Origin: Mnemiopsis leidyi
Taxonomy: Eukaryota; Ctenophora; Tentaculata; Lobata; Bolinopsidae
Direction of reading: 5' to 3'
Assembly (NCBI GenBank): GCA_000226015.1
Contig: JH155463.1
Location: 92,617-127,416, forward strand
Length of the DNA stretch: 34,800 bases
The position numbers and the translations under genes were made by a program. Numbering within the stretch: position 1 is the first letter of the stretch; the number at the start of each line of letters is the position of its first letter. Below are positions 33,655 to 34,800 of this stretch, one piece after another. The notes below the pieces were generated by a model, which saw only the letters and a program-made list of their open reading frames with translations, was not told the DNA's origin and did no database searches.

Positions 33655-34030
33655 TTAAGAGTTAAGACTCAAGAAGGAGATCCCACTAGCTGGTGCAACG
33701 GACTGGAAACTTATTTGGGATGAAGACGAATGTCCTGTACAGTTTCCCCAGCATATCTACTGCACTGCTGAGAGACCGGACATCGTTTTGTGGTCAGAGA
33801 AAAGTAAAGAGGTTATTCTAGTGGAGTTGACTGTCGGTGATGAGAGCTACTTCAGTGACCAAGTAGCACGTAAAGAAGCACGTGCTACAACAGAGAGCTT
33901 ATACCAGGACTGCTTGGCAAAGTATGGAAAGCTCGGCTCTTTAGGGTAGAGATTGGCTTTAGAGGCTTTTATTTTGGCATCATAACTTACCAGCTCTATT
34001 GAACTACTTCAGCGTGACAAAGAGGGTAAA
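33655..34030 (+). pseudogene. Decayed retroelement-type PD-(D/E)XK nuclease-like fragment
   Basis: An open stretch from about 33660 to a TAG at 33947-33949 encodes ATDWKLIWDEDECPVQF, then RPDIVLWS, KEVILVELTV and a charged helix. The RPDI...ELTV arrangement is, to my knowledge, common in a domain attached to or left by invertebrate reverse-transcriptase elements, and resembles a restriction-like nuclease core. The usual ending (RVEIGFRGFYFG) follows in another frame, from about 33927 to a stop near 33999, so a frameshift has broken it. There is no start codon or reverse transcriptase nearby. It is a dead fragment inside or beside the MDC1-like gene. Confidence 0.6.
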
Positions 34031-34340
34031 AAGACCGTATCGGAAGAGGCGGCACTATATAGTTGCACTATATAGTTGCTTTCAAATGTTCCTATGCTAT
34101 CTTAGCACGAGACAACAAGAAATTGAGTCCCTGCTATGACATTGCAAAAAAACCGTTTCTTAACTCCATCAACTGAGTGAGCTGAGTGTTGGGCCCATAA
34201 AACATGTTTAAAGCCGCACCCGGAATCACAATTGCCAGGAAGTTCAGCGATGGAGTTAACCAGATGTATAGAAGGAGTTGCTATCGAAAGATATAGAACT
34301 CAGGTACCTAACATCTTGATATTTTATGTAGTATTTTCTC

Positions 34341-34800
34341 ACCACGTTCTGTGGCTTAGGCTATATTAAAATTTACTCCGATCCCTCTAAGGCCCTTTAA
34401 AGCCTTTAAAGCCCTTAAAAAGGCCCAAAAAGTCTCCAATTCGGGGGATAAATTAGAGCCCAAACAGAAAGAGATAGAGTCAGGAAAATTTCAGGTATTG
34501 TACATTTTGTGGGTTCTGTGGCTTAAGCTGGGTGAAAAGTTGATCTGAAGGCCTTTAAGGACCTTTAAAGGCCTTTAAGGCCCTAAAAATGAAAATTTTC
34601 AACTTTGAGCTAGAAGAAAAGTTAGACCAGTATTTGGACGTAAAATTTGACGGGGAATCCGAATTTGATAGTTTCGGAGCCCAAAAATGATCACACCTAT
34701 AGCCGAAAAATGAAAATTTTCAACTTGAAATTACAAGAAATCTAGAAAACCACGTAGTCTTTTCTGGCTGGAGGCACGCTTTGCGTTTTGCGACTGATTT
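34341..34800 (+). mobile_element. Dispersed repeat, copy 2, with internal tandem structure
   Basis: 34585-34795 matches the reverse complement of 17340-17610 and runs to the window edge. The left part has its own internal repeats: TTCTGTGGCTTA at about 34348 and 34514, and runs of AAGGCCTTTAAGGCC-like palindromic words at 34388-34430 and 34549-34586. GAAAATTTTC palindromes occur at about 34591 and 34712. No protein is encoded. It is probably a non-autonomous element. Confidence 0.75.

Overview
This is animal nuclear DNA. Genes are split into many short exons with GT-AG introns of about 100 to 5,000 bases, the base composition is AT-rich, and the protein families are animal ones: RUFY-type FYVE proteins, a tetraspanin, a rhodopsin-like GPCR and an MDC1-type tandem-BRCT protein. 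Gene density of roughly one per 6-7 kb, modest introns and a GPCR lacking the DRY and NPxxY motifs suggest an invertebrate with a fairly compact genome, possibly a placozoan, cnidarian or similar. I cannot fix the phylum from sequence alone. All exon models were built by hand from reading frames, splice consensus and phase bookkeeping.

Layout. 1-320 is a 46-bp minisatellite. 498-2843 (+) holds the last five exons of a RUFY-like coiled-coil/FYVE gene, and 4316-6071 (+) holds a second, paralogous six-exon coiled-coil/FYVE cassette. 6072-7555 is non-coding, with a 58-bp tandem duplication. 7556-9065 (+) is a three-exon gene for an unrecognised 343-residue protein with a KEN box, two RVxF motifs and several S/T-P sites. 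9833-12069 (-) is a complete four-exon tetraspanin of 293 residues, convergent with the previous gene. 12070-15132 is intergenic.

From 15133 to at least 33219 (-) runs one very large gene: 19 visible exons encode the last 1,542 residues of an MDC1-like DNA-damage mediator. It has an acidic/basic low-complexity body, a (Lys-Glu)n tract, AT-hook-like patches and two C-terminal BRCT domains. Its 5' end, where an FHA domain would be expected, lies beyond the right edge. The 4.9-kb intron 17825-22711 contains, on the opposite strand, an intronless class A GPCR (20112-20993) whose C-terminal tail appears lost to a frameshift. The right end (33655-34800) carries a decayed retroelement-type nuclease fragment and a dispersed repeat whose inverted copy lies at 17340-17610.

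The genes do not form a pathway or operon. The two RUFY cassettes would act on PI3P-positive endosomes, the tetraspanin and GPCR in the plasma membrane, and the MDC1-like protein on damaged chromatin. The most notable features are the tandem RUFY 3' cassettes (possibly alternative C-termini of one gene), the complete phase-consistent MDC1-like gene with its phosphopeptide-binding residues retained, the unknown gene with degron and PP1-docking motifs, and an excess of the palindrome CACGTG.
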